Of a DNA stretch of 64,000 bases, positions 30,769 through 40,786 are shown in pieces. This DNA comes from Siphonodentalium dalli (lineage: Eukaryota; Mollusca; Scaphopoda; Gadilida; Siphonodentaliidae). The notes under the pieces are model-generated. The model was not told the origin of the DNA, ran no database searches, and worked only from the letters and a program-made list of their open reading frames with translations. The position numbers were made by a program, and so were the translations under genes. Location of the stretch: assembly GCA_032622095.1 (NCBI GenBank), contig CP136062.1, positions 166,660,090-166,724,089 on the forward strand. Direction: 5' to 3'. The stretch's first letter is position 1, and each line of letters begins with the position of its first letter.

Positions 30769-31927
30769 CAGGGATGTGGCTAGAGTGTCTCCGCTGGGGG
30801 GGGGGGGGGTGTTCACCTTGGGAATTTCCAACTGCACCCCCCCCCCTTGAGTCGGAATCACACCAACACAACTTTTTGCATAATTCCATTTGCACCCACC
30901 CCCTTGAGTCGGAATCACACCAACACAACTTTTTGCATAATTTCCACCCCCGCCTTGTACCTCATGATCAGGCCTAAAGCCATGCTTCTATTTTCCCAGT
31001 ATGAGAACATAAAGATATCTTAACCTGAAAATTGCCCCCCAAAAAACAACTAGTGATCTAATTCCAGACAAATGCACACAGCTACCGACAACAGACCAGG
31101 AAACACCGGGCCAACCATGGTTGTTTGGCCCGGTGTGAGAAATTTTTTCAAACTATACAAGAAAATCGCAAATCCTAGCATCTAGACTGGCCTCAACTGA
31201 AGCTTTCCTAGTGTTGGAAATTTCAAACCTCATGCTCCCCCTCAGGTTGGAAAATTCTTCAACTGATGACCATTTATGTCTACAAGTTTGACCAAATGCA
31301 GTAAAATATTGTTTTGCTAAGCTAATTAGCAGTTTTGTATTGGCCATGTGGATGGGGCAATGACACACCGGGCCGACCATGGTTCGGCCCGGTGTGCGAA
31401 AATTTTGAATCTGAACAAGAAAATCGCAAAATCCTAACATCTAGACTAGCCTCAAGCCTTCCTACTGTTGGAAATTTCAAACCCTACACCCCCACTTAGG
31501 TTGGAAAATTTCCAACTGATGACAATTCCAATGACAATGTTGACCAATTGTATGACAATATTGCTTTCTTAAATTAACTAGAAGTTTTTGACTGGCCACG
31601 GGGGAGGGACCAGGACACAAGCTTTCCAAGTGTTGGAAATTTCCAACCTGTCACCCCCCTAAGGTTGGAAAATTTCCAACTGATGACCATTTCTGTCAAA
31701 ATTTTGGACCAAAAATAGGAACATATGCAAATATTGGTCGAAAAACAATAAATTCCCCCCAATAAATTGTTTTATAATCAAACAACAAGAACATTTTCAA
31801 CCTATTGTTGGTGTGAAATTTCGTTGTGACAGGTATGAAATTTCCAACTATTGAAAATATAGCTCTCTGCTGGGGGGGGGGGGGGAGAGATGAGACACCC
31901 CCACACCCCCCTCTAACCACATCCCTG
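30769..31927. mobile_element. non-autonomous hAT-type DNA transposon (1,159 bp)
   Basis: The element starts CAGGGATGTGGCTAGAG and ends with the inverted counterpart CTCTAACCACATCCCTG. It is flanked by perfect 8-bp duplications (ACGACAAG). The CAGGG-type termini and the 8-bp duplication identify the hAT superfamily. It contains no transposase, so it would depend on one encoded elsewhere. Inside are oligo-G and oligo-C runs and a ~262-bp tandem repeat. It sits within the nuclease-like pseudogene, splitting it. A related but rearranged copy lies at about 42995-44060 and shares most of the interior (31206-31670 matches 43410-43870). Small ORFs in it (for example 31153-31440 on the minus strand) are not protein-like. 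Confidence 0.93.
31104..31790. repeat. ~262-bp tandem repeat inside the hAT element
   Basis: A block beginning with the palindrome-like CACCGGGCC...CCATGGTT...GGCCCGGTGTG starts at 31104 and again at 31366. A third, partial unit follows from about 31611 without the palindrome. Each unit carries GTTGGAAATTTCMAACC and AGGTTGGAAAATT motifs. The repeat is shared with the related copy near 43.4-43.9 kb. Confidence 0.8.
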
Positions 31928-31935
31928 ACGACAAG
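31928..31935 (+). repeat. 8-bp target-site duplication, right copy
   Basis: ACGACAAG directly follows the terminal CATCCCTG of the hAT element and matches 30761-30768 exactly. Confidence 0.95.
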
Positions 31936-33155
31936 CTATTGTGGTGGACAGAAATTGTTGTCTGGTGATGTGTATTTGGTATTTGATAGATATGTTGAAT
32001 ATAGCACCAAATGTGCTGCTAGGGCCAACATAAGTGCATATGTTTGTTGTCGGGAGTTTAAGCTATCTGCCGCTTCATTGTTACCATCACAAAAACTTAC
32101 TTTGACGGTAATTCCGAACAAGACACAACTAATAAATATTATTTGCGAACAGCTTGTTAATGACACCGTCTTTCCGAACAAAATACATCTAAACATAAGT
32201 TGGTAATAACAGGTCAACACAAAACTCCAATACAGATAAGTAATGGTAGGGTGGTGAACAGACCTGACATGACGACAACACACGAAGAGGCTGATAACAT
32301 CGTCCAACAGGCTATTATGGTTGCATCCAAAGAAAGGAAGCGCGTTGTTGTTCTTGCTGATCACACCGATGTGTAGTTTATGCTGTTGCATTTTTATATT
32401 GCTTGTGGTTTGAACATGCCCATGTCAATGGAGTCCCATGTGCACGGGCGGACGTGTGTGGACATAAAGGCAACTATGGACAAACACCGGAATATCATAC
32501 CTAATCTACTAGCCGCACATGCTCTTTCTGGGTGTGATACAGTGGCTGGTTGTTTTGGCATAGGTAAAGGTCGAGTTTTGAAAGTATTGCAAAATGGTTC
32601 TACCTTGAATAATTTGGGCGACGAATCGGCCATTTGGGCAGATGTTTTGGCAGAAGCAAAACAATTTATAGACTTGTGTTATGGGTCTTCTGTGTCCTCA
32701 TCGATGACCGATGCCCGCATTAATATGTGGATTACAAAGACATGGGAGTCTGGCGCAACTAGTGACCGAAGCTGTGCACTCTACCATCAACAACCCGAAT
32801 CATTTGAGCTAAATATCAAAACGGCCCATTTGCAGACTTGTACCTGGAGAAATGCTCTCAGCCCAAATCCACCACAATTAGTTCCAACACACTATGGGTT
32901 CGATAGAGACGAACAAATGAAATCTTTGCAACCGGTAACCGTCCCGGCAAATGTGACACTGGCACCCGACGAGATCCTAAAACTAATCAGATGTTCGTGT
33001 TCCACTCGCACGCCTTGCAAATCTTCGAGGTGCAGCTGTAGTGGGTCTATGTTAGCATGTACTGTTTTCTGCTCCTGTAAGGCAACTGTTGCAACTGTAA
33101 TGAACAGACGAAATTAGCTGAAACGTTTGACAAAAATTCAGATTTTGATGAATGA
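31928..33155 (+). pseudogene. 3' fragment of FEN/XPG-like nuclease family gene with Cys-rich tail (broken)
   Basis: The coding sequence resumes after the hAT element. Motifs in order are VYLVFDRY (near 31970), HEEADN (32281), a TDV motif (32359-32373), HALSGCDTVAGCFGIGKG (32515-32568) and a cysteine-rich CSC...CSC tail to about 33110. I infer a PIN/FEN-like fold: EEAD resembles the EAEA motif, GCDT...GIGKG resembles GxDY...GIGPK, and the TDV motif resembles DxD. Breaks are a frameshift near 32186, an in-frame TAG at 32374-32376, and a one-base deletion near 33083. The deletion throws the last C/N-rich residues into another frame, which is open to 33155. In the TDV motif the expected first Asp pair reads Asp-His. 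The longest open piece is 32380-33117 (245 codons). It is not functional. Function is inferred from motifs only. Confidence 0.7.
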
Positions 33156-33933
33156 GTTATCGATCAGATGACAGTTCGGTAAACAAAAATAACGAAACAA
33201 ACTGAAAACGAAGAATGTCACATAACTTTCGATTTATATATTTAAACAGTTACGAGTCTGTCTGTTGTCAAATCCATTTGTAATATTTTACTGCTATATT
33301 TTCAACTGGAAAATCATTTCGTCCGAATCTTATTTAGATGAACGACATACAAACGTCCATCTGTGATCTGAATCATCTTAAAAGTGTTCCAAAACCTTTT
33401 TCCAGAGCTATTGGGCGCTATTGTGTCGAAAATAGCTTGTTTTGAAGAAGGCGGCCATTTTCGATTTTGAGGAATATTTTAAGTTATACAAATATGTTTG
33501 AAGTTCAGTACGATTATTTACACTCAACAGACTATAGACACTATTGACTACATGAATCAACTGAAAAGAAATCAATTTTGGAAAGAAATAAAATTTGGAA
33601 AAAAAATGACGGTTTTTTGTCGATTTTAGCATATTTAGCAAATTTTTCGAGTATAAAATTACCGAAATCCTTATGTTTTCTTGATCTCTATTCACTATCG
33701 TTTTTTCGTGGCGGCCATCTTGGATATGTGGCAATATTTAAAATTGCTCAAGGGTGTCAGATGTCCACTCGTAAAATTATTGATAAATATACCATAGACT
33801 ACAAGAATCCGCTGAGAAAAAAAACTATATACGCCAAAAACAGGTTCAGTGCCCTGGCTGCCGGAATACATTCATGTGTTAAACTATGATTGTCCTAATA
33901 AACACAAATGCCCCACTGTATACGTATATATTA
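33156..33933. other. non-coding stretch with a diverged ~260-bp duplication
   Basis: No gene is recognisable. Two related segments begin with GGCGGCCATTTT (about 33450) and GGCGGCCATCTT (about 33712). Each is followed by similar ACTATAGAC/CATAGACTAC and CAACTGA/CCGCTGA stretches, suggesting an old tandem duplication with a period near 262 bp. ORFs here (33408-33734 minus, 33578-33889 plus) are mutually overlapping and Lys/Phe-rich. I see no domain in them. Confidence 0.4.
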
Positions 33934-34118
33934 GCGAGTTTGCGATTTCAAACCGGCACGTATACGGGTACGTATAATATACGGGTAGCTACCCGTATCG
34001 GTACACGTTTTGTAATCTATATATTTGTTTATTATAGATTACAAAACGTGTACCGGTACGGGTAGCTACCCGTATACGTACCCGTATACGTACCGGTTTG
34101 AAATTGCAAACTCGCCAA
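33934..34118. mobile_element. fold-back element (long palindrome, ~185 bp)
   Basis: The left arm (from GCGAGTTTGCGATTTCAAACC at 33934) and the right arm (ending GGTTTGAAATTGCAAACTCGC near 34117) are inverted copies of about 85 bp, separated by a short AT-rich loop around 34021-34032. The arms also contain internal short palindromes (ACGGGTAGCTACCCGT in both) and repeated CGTATACG. Target duplications are not clear. It is probably a MITE or fold-back transposon. Confidence 0.8.
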
Positions 34119-35688
34119 TGGCGAGCCAACTGCAAACAAATTAATATATGCTATATATGTATAGGCCTACATATATACATGTATATAGAGAGAAAGTGTT
34201 ATTCGCATTCGCTTTACTGGCCGACATTATACTTACCGTTATGGAGACAATTGGCCTCTGGATAATCATTTGCATTCATCGGGGACGAGGGAGCAGTGCG
34301 TGGGAAGGGGTTGGGGTTTTTCTTTCACTCATTAATTGAGGTTAACATTTTCAATTGGATTTCACTAATGATTGCATTGACCGATCGGTTGGTGACTAAA
34401 CTAATTGGAATTTACCAACTGAGAATATTAGGTTATGATAGATCTAATATACAATCAAATTTTCCAACCAATATTCGGTGTAAAGTGTAATGTCTTTAGA
34501 CCCAGGGTCCAATAAAGATCTAGGCCTACATGTATTTTCAGTCAAATATAAGACCGAACTGCCCCGAAGAATATTTAGTCATATTAACGGTTGAGTTGAA
34601 CGTTTACAACATATCGAAAGGTCGGGACACAAAGTGTGAACGTTTGTTCCAAGAAAATTGGTATTTCGGTCTGGATCTAAACCCGGAGGTAGGTTGATAA
34701 CTTCAACATTGAAACGAGAAAGAACGTTCAATGATATTTTGTTCATTATATGGTCTGAATAAAGAGCGTTTTCTTCACTTCTGTGTGAGAAACTCAGGAA
34801 ACAAATGGAACTCGCTCAGACTATATGCTATGATGAAATGTTGCATATAGAATAAGTTCTATATATCGACACTTCGTGTCTTTATCAACCTATATTATCC
34901 CCATTGCAATATTCATAATTCTTAAGGTTCAAATGTGTCACGTCCGTTCAAAGAGTAAAATCTATTAAATTGAGAAATCAGGCATCACCCATATACGATA
35001 AAGTAACTAAACGGTTTATGTAAATAAGTGAAATATATGTAAGTATACGAAGATTCGTCACCGAGATATGTAACTGAAGATAACGTCGATGAAAATTTTG
35101 ATTTTAACACAAGACACATCTTTTCACACTACTTAAGCACACATTTCTTTATTCTGCTGTTACAACACACATGTATACTATCAAATCCAAATTGAACCCT
35201 TTGGCTATAAATTTCTCTTGGCCCTTTGCTAGCTATCCAAATTACTTTCAAAAAGTTTTAATAGCCCAACATCAGGTTACGATTATATTTTCTCCCATTT
35301 GTTAACTGTAGTGACGGTGTTTCTGCTGTGATTTTAATATAGTTACATTTTGGACCTTTTGCAGTACACCCCACCGCTGTTCTCATTGGGTATACACAGC
35401 CTATTTGTGATTTGGACCTTTAAAAACTTTCCGCCGTCAGGCTACCAATTACTTCTATATTTTAGTTGACACTACAGTAGAGATCTTGTATCATACTCCA
35501 CAATATGTATTCAGGACATGTCATCGCCTGCATGCATACCAGTGGTTTTAAGAACCTACCCTCAGTCGAGTGACATTCCTTGCAACCCTTAAATAATCTC
35601 ACAACAAATTTTTTTCATTATTTCAGGGAATGGTTCCATCGATATCGTTCTATTCGCTGAAATAATTCACAGTCTGCATGAAGCTATT
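34119..35688. other. intergenic, nothing recognised
   Basis: This is AT-rich sequence without a convincing gene. Short ORFs at 34148-34339 and 34296-34490 overlap in different frames and have no recognisable motif. No tandem repeat or inverted repeat of note was seen. Confidence 0.5.
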
Positions 35689-35695
35689 ATCCAGC
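35689..35695 (+). repeat. 7-bp target-site duplication, left copy
   Basis: ATCCAGC immediately precedes the palindromic element. The same 7 bp immediately follow it at 35900-35906. Confidence 0.85.
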
Positions 35696-35899
35696 CACAG
35701 GGGCCTGTAACGCGCTCCGCTGTCCGCCCCCCCTTTGCACTGCCCATATACGCCGTTCTATATACGCGCCTTCTTCGCGTTAATGGAACATTATAATGTT
35801 CCATTAACGCGAAGAAGGCGCGTATATAGAGCGGCGTATATGGGCAGTGCAAGGGGGGGGGGGGGGGGCGGACAGCGGAGCGCGTTACAGGCCCCTGTG
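35696..35899. mobile_element. 204-bp near-perfect palindromic MITE
   Basis: The whole element is a fold-back. CACAGGGGCCTGTAACGCGC begins the left arm and its complement ends the right arm, meeting at the centre AACATTATAATGTT (35787-35800) with no spacer. The only notable arm difference is a longer G run on the right (about 35855-35868) than the matching C run on the left. It is flanked by 7-bp duplications ATCCAGC. The CAGGGGCC-like termini recall hAT elements, but one end duplication is a base shorter than the usual 8. Mirror-image ORFs on the two strands are by-products of the palindrome. Confidence 0.92.
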
Positions 35900-35906
35900 A
35901 TCCAGC
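35900..35906 (+). repeat. 7-bp target-site duplication, right copy
   Basis: ATCCAGC matches 35689-35695 exactly and directly abuts the element end. Confidence 0.85.
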
Positions 35907-37052
35907 TTAAAATATGGCCTGATCCAATCAGTCACCCCTGATCACAAGGGATTAACCCAACATTGGATTAACACACCTGAGTCGAACCATGTGGACGGCC
36001 CCGTCCAACCGTTTATTGGCGTGACTTCTTAACACATTGTCAACAGAATGGACTGGCAGTTTCTACCCTATTGCTTTTTCAAACCGTTGATTGCATGAAC
36101 ACGACGTTTTTGCTCTTACATTTCGGCAATTGTATATATTATATTATTTATCTCCTGTTATTTCGGAATTGGTGGAGAATTATAAATTGAATGATTGATT
36201 GATGCACATAAGCGCATGCATGCTTATAGATTCGAGAAAATTGAATGCCTGGAATTCGAAATTAGACACCCCATGCACCGCTATAGTGAAGAGGCTCTAT
36301 ATGTATATTCCTTCTGCTATATACTTCCAGTTGTCAGTCAAAACGCCATTATATACTTGAAAATCGTTGTATTATATGAGATTTGTGGAGGCGTTGACTC
36401 AGTATGATGGTTCATTTTTTTTAAATGCGCTTGCTTCAGTCCATGTCGGGATTATAGCACCTGTGCCAACCTCGATACATGCATATATTTTGTTATCACG
36501 CATGCACATGCAAGTCACATAAAATAAATCGTTCACAGTGAAATAACCGTCACTTAGGTTCGATCTTGAGCGTCCTTTATTAAAATAATGCATCGTTGTT
36601 TGTAAAATAATGTACGATCCATTATCCTACATCTATATTAACATGACGCGGCGAACACATGAGTTCCGTCATGGTCATGGTCTATATATATATGCACCCT
36701 TATATGTATTGTGATTTGTATATTGTATTTGTATGTGTTACTTGCTTTCCGGTAACGGAGGAAATAAATGTATATATAAATCTGTCATTATTGGAGAGAA
36801 CGCAGTTGTTTGTGAAACGATTGGCTTTCCGTATAGTTAGTTACTATAGTAAGTGCTAGAAGCCACCTCGAGAGTTTGAACATAACATGTGACTTAAATG
36901 ACAACTTTATTGATGAGATTTGCGGATGATATCTTGCAGTAAATAGGTTAATACATCGTTGACTGATATTTCGTAGAATTCATGTGTGAGAAACTTTAGT
37001 GAAAGATTACCGGTCAATGGGACACATCTTCCCTATCGCCGTATTAGTCCGA
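35907..37052. other. intergenic, nothing recognised
   Basis: No gene, RNA or repeat structure could be supported. Short ORFs (36195-36407, 36399-36593, 36659-36859) have no motif and contain low-complexity Tyr/Ile-rich sequence. Confidence 0.5.
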
Positions 37053-37384
37053 GAGCCTGCTGGGTTCTATTTGCACAATCGCGTACGAAAGGTTTGATGC
37101 CCCAGATTTATTACACCCCAGGAACCTTCAAAGAAATCCGATTTCTTAAGTTCCGCATTCCTGGCGTTTAGGGGCCAGAGACCCCACAAAAACCCCAAAA
37201 ATGACTTCTATTTGAACTTTTGAGTACAAAGCTGATTTTTGGGGTTTTTGTGGGGTCTTTGGCCCCTAAACACCAGGAATGCGGAACTTAAGAAATCGGA
37301 TTTCTTTGAAGGTTCCTGGGGTGTAATAAATCTGGGGCATCAAACCTTTCGTACGCGATTGTGCAAATAGAACCCAGCAGGCTC
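37053..37384. mobile_element. 332-bp inverted-repeat element
   Basis: The left arm starts GAGCCTGCTGGGTTCTATTT at 37053, and the right arm ends with its complement at 37384. The arms run about 145-150 bp and are nearly identical (for example the left CTTAAGTTCCGCATTCCTGG and its inverted copy on the right). The spacer is about 35-40 bp around 37198-37235, itself bordered by CCCCAAAAA/TTTTTGGGG. No target duplication is clear. There is no coding capacity of its own. Confidence 0.88.
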
Positions 37385-38007
37385 CCTGATTATTATATGT
37401 GCAGCAATGAAAGTACGCAAGTGACAGCGACGAAGTTCATTGCTATTTTATAAAGTGCATAAATTATAGAACACCCAGTGCATGTCGTTAAATACATATA
37501 TATATTTATATATATTGCAACATGCATAGAATGTCATTCATCTACTCTATATATGTACAATATATACATATAAGCAAGTTTAAGGGTTACATATCTACAG
37601 AGTGTATAGAGCATAATGTAGGTTGACATGTCGTATATCTTATAGACGAACTATGTGCGCATATTATACTGCTATATATGGAGGTTATATCTTACACCGA
37701 CAGAACAATGGAGGTATACAGATAGAGTGGAAGTGTGTATGGGTTATCTGATGTTTAAACAGCACAAGACGGTGCATGCGTGTCTCCAACCAGTAGGCAT
37801 ATGCTTTATATCAGAATGCATACATTGGATTGTTTGATCAAGTTCTTCCCACTCGTCCTGACTTGGAACTAAATAGCCATATGCCAAGCTTTCACATGAA
37901 GAATAGGCCCAGTTTTCAATTGAAACGCCCGAGTGAATTTTAGGATAATTCATTCTTGGAAAGTTTCTTCGGATTAGACATATTTTCGGGGCCGGTAAGT
38001 CATTTAA
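37385..38007. other. intergenic AT-rich DNA
   Basis: The stretch contains TATATA-rich simple sequence near 37494-37575. No gene or element boundary is recognised. ORFs at 37655-37837 and 37744-37953 overlap on opposite strands without motifs. Confidence 0.5.
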
Positions 38008-38037
38008 TTAACCCTTTACCCAACAGAAGGGGCCTGT

Positions 38038-38106
38038 GCCAATGCATTCTCTTATATATGCGAGTCGACCATAGGTCGCCTCGCATATATAAGAGAATGC
38101 ATTGGC
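38038..38106 (+). repeat. 69-nt hairpin module, copy 1a
   Basis: The 33-bp stem (GCCAATGCATTCTCTTATAT... paired with its complement) has one T/C mismatch and a three-base ATA loop. This copy has the TCGACC-ATA-GGTCGC loop orientation. Confidence 0.93.
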
Positions 38107-38172
38107 TTAACACATTAAAAATTATAAAATTGTTAAAGAATGTAAGAAAAAATGTTAAAAGTGTTTTTTTAG

Positions 38173-38241
38173 GCCAATGCATTCTCTTATATATGCGAGG
38201 CGACCTATGGTCGACTCGCATATATAAGAGAATGCATTGGC
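38173..38241 (-). repeat. 69-nt hairpin module, copy 1b (inverted)
   Basis: This is the inverted copy of the module at 38038, told apart by the position of the single stem mismatch (GCGACCTATGGTCGA at the loop). CACAGGG follows directly. Confidence 0.93.
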
Positions 38242-38400
38242 ACAGGGCATAACTGTAACTATCACAATGTGGTCAAGGAGCCGGTTCCAATGATATCCAT
38301 ATTTGTATGGTGTTATTGAGACAGACCGAAGATATTTTAGGCTGTTGAAGCTTTATTTGGCCGGTTTTGGCCGGTTTTGGCCGGTTTGTTGGGTAAAGGG

Positions 38401-38873
38401 TTATATCCCGACGAGCAGGTTCGAAATCACAATAATTATGGATGAATTAAAGATCACAGGAAGGATAAGATACAAAAGAAGTAAAATCATCAACAAGTTA
38501 GACGTAGAAAACAATATTTGAGTTTCCCTACCGACCCTATTTTAAACAACTACCCTAAAGTTTTGTACATGGTTTTCAAGAAAATCTATTTAAATTTTTC
38601 TCCAAAAATTTCATAAAAACACATTTTAAGCAGCTCAGAATAGGTCTATTGCTAAGTAAACGTATTGTGTATTATTAAAATGCATACACAAATAATCAAA
38701 TGAAGTTTTATGTCAATCTTGCAGAGCAAATTATGTACAAGAAAGGTCATAAGTATATGTCAAAATAAAAAAAATAATTAAAAACATTAAATTTCAAGCC
38801 TACCGACCCACCCTATTTTTTCGGCTTGTAACCCAAACCAGACATTTTATTTTCTTTGGCCTTACCACTCTCG
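38401..38873. other. intergenic, nothing recognised
   Basis: The DNA is AT-rich with A and T homopolymers. No convincing gene is present. A weak B-box-like GGTTCGAAATC near 38418 has no accompanying tRNA structure. Confidence 0.5.
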
Positions 38874-38944
38874 TTTATAGATAGATGTATCATACTCGAT
38901 ACTGCATTTAGTTGTCACTTAATTATGGTTTATTCGGTTCGGAT

Positions 38945-38992
38945 TGTTTGTTTGTTTGTTTTTGTTTGTTTTTGTTTTTGTTTCTTCTTTCT
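38945..38992 (+). repeat. (TTTG)n-like simple repeat
   Basis: An imperfect GTTT/GTTTTT run belongs to repeat C. It is present in shorter form near 41485-41515. Confidence 0.85.
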
Positions 38993-39010
38993 ATTTTTTT
39001 TTGGGGTTTT

Positions 39011-39527
39011 ATGGGATGCCAAATTGACATTTAATAAATAATTGAGCTTAAGCCCAATAAGGAAATTCCTTATTGCGATTAAGCGCAATAAGGAATATCT
39101 TATTGCGCTTAAAGCGCAATAGGGAATATTCTTATTGTGCTTAATTGCAATTAGATCTTCTCTTATTGCTCTTAAGCGCAATAAGGGATTCCTTATTGCG
39201 CTTAAGCGCAATAAGACATTTCTTATTGCGCTTAAGCGCAATTACATCCTTATTGCGCTTAAGCGCAATTAATATCTCCATCATGAGATCACCCCTCTGC
39301 AAATAGTAGAATTATCCTATATTTGCTCCACCCATTGTACCATGGACTACACAATTTGAATTATAGAGAGTTTATGTAATGTGGCTAATTGTGCTTAAGC
39401 GCAATAAGGAATTTCCTTATTGCTTCTTAAGCGCAATTAGATCTTCCCTTATTGCGCTAAAGCGCTAATGGGATTCATTATTGCGCTTAAGCTTAATTAT
39501 TTATTAAATGTCAATTTGGCATCCCAT
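39011..39527. mobile_element. 517-bp element with TIRs and GCGCAATAAG palindromes
   Basis: The ends ATGGGATGCCAAATTGACAT (39011) and the inverted ATGTCAATTTGGCATCCCAT (ending 39527) continue inward as about 40 bp of inverted repeat. The interior is packed with short palindromic units of the type CTTATTGCGCTTAAGCGCAATAAG (about 39050-39270 and 39385-39485), separated by a unique ~110-bp stretch. The paralogous repeat C copy at 41.4-41.6 kb lacks it, which shows that it is an insertion. Candidate flanking duplications are short and imperfect (GGTTTT / GGTTAT). No transposase is present. Confidence 0.85.
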
Positions 39528-39689
39528 AGGTTATTGCTTGTTCTTGTGTTTTCCAATTTTGATAGTTTAAAAAAAACGCGTTCAAGCAGTACCGGTTACG
39601 GTCATCTGATACACAGGTATAAGGCACAAAAAAAATTAATAAAAATATATAAAGGTAAGTACCAAGGCTGATAGTGAAAATAGGATGTC

Positions 39690-40700
39690 AAAAATCATCC
39701 TCACAAAAGCTAATTTTTTTATAAAATTTATCTGGAATTCTAGCATTATGTGCCCAAGTAATCATTTTTTTGGTTAAAGTTTAGCTTTCCGTCGTACTTT
39801 AAACAAGTGAGCATAGAAAATCATTCGAAGTTGTCAATGAAATTTATTTTTTGGTACCCGAAACGTCCGTCCCATGAAAAATAAAAAAATCAGATAATCC
39901 AACCCCTAAATCACCGAAATCTATACTATTATTATCAAACTAAATAGCCCTATGTCAAACAGACGTTGTTTCATGAAGTACAGCTAATTTGGGGGTGGTA
40001 CTCAATATACATCGAGTTTAATAACGATTTATGTCCTTTTTTTCGTCAGTTTTACAGATTTCTTTTCGCGGGAGGCCATAATTTTTTTTGCAAAACTGAA
40101 AGCGAAACTAACTTGAACTTTATTAAATTAATTTTAATATCTCTCTTTTAATTGATATCCGGCATTTTTAATGACAAAAATCATGCGGTGGATATATAAT
40201 ACCCACTAGATAAGGAATTAGATAAAACAATTTTTTTTATCGATGTAAAATTATTTTGGAGTTATTTACTGCAGCGTTTCTCGAGTTTGTTTCGCACTTT
40301 CAAAATGGCCTCCCGCGAAAAGAATCATGTAAAACTGACGGGAAAAAAAGACAAAAATCGTTATTAAACTCGATGTATGTTGAGTACCACACCCAAATTA
40401 GCTGCCCTTCGTGAAACAACGTCTGTTTGACAATAGGGCTATTTAGTTTGATGATTAGAGTATAGATTTCGGTGATTTAGGGGTTGGATTGTTTGATTTT
40501 TTTATTTTTCATTGGATGGACGTTTCGGGTACCAACCAAATAAATTTGATTTATCAACTTTAGATGTTTTTCTATGTTCACTAATCTCAAATACGACGGC
40601 GAACCAAATTTTTTGAAAACTATGATTATTTGGTCACATAGTGCTGCAATTACAGATCAATACAAAATCAAATGTTGCTTTTGTAGAGAAAAATGCTGAC
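39690..40700. repeat. ~1-kb long inverted repeat
   Basis: The left arm (about 39690-40110) and right arm (about 40275-40695) are diverged inverted copies. Matches include GGTACCCGAAACGTCC against its complement at 40520-40545, CCAACCCCTAAATCACCGAA against 40475-40495, and TCGCGGGAGGCCAT against 40305-40320. The spacer is about 165 bp. The ORF at 39966-40151 lies in the left arm and has no domain. It is probably an old fold-back element or an inverted duplication. Confidence 0.85.
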
Positions 40701-40786
40701 CTCTATCAAAAATGAGATAGATAACTTTCCGAGATTTTTATTAAATTCAAAACAAAAAATGTGCCTAATACCTGTGATCTGATATG

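Larger units (their letters stand above)
38012..38400. mobile_element. piggyBac-like MITE, copy 1
   Basis: The termini are CCCTTTACCCAACA at 38012 and the inverted TGTTGGGTAAAGGG ending at 38400. The flanks are TTAA on the left (38008-38011) and TTAT on the right, the latter read as a mutated TTAA. The TTAA target and CCC-type ends fit the piggyBac superfamily. Inside are two 69-nt hairpin modules in opposite orientation, separated by a short AT-rich spacer. Then comes a stretch shared with copy 2 (TGTAACTATCACAATGTGG) and the triplicated TTTTGGCCGG near the right end. It encodes no transposase. Confidence 0.9.
38874..39620. repeat. dispersed repeat C, copy 1 (interrupted by an inserted element)
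   Basis: The DNA at 38874-39010 and 39528-39620 matches 41401-41600: shared ATCATACTCGATA, the GTTTGTTT-rich tract and TTGCTTGTTCTTGTGTTT. In this copy the match is split at 39011-39527 by the palindromic element. The other copy provides the uninterrupted version. The family is unidentified. Confidence 0.75.

Noticed and set aside
35667-35941. Paired ORFs with the same peptide on both strands
   Set aside because: They mirror each other because the DNA is a palindrome.
38415-38430. SINE or tRNA B box
   Set aside because: GGTTCGAAATC is isolated, with no A box at the right distance and no cloverleaf.
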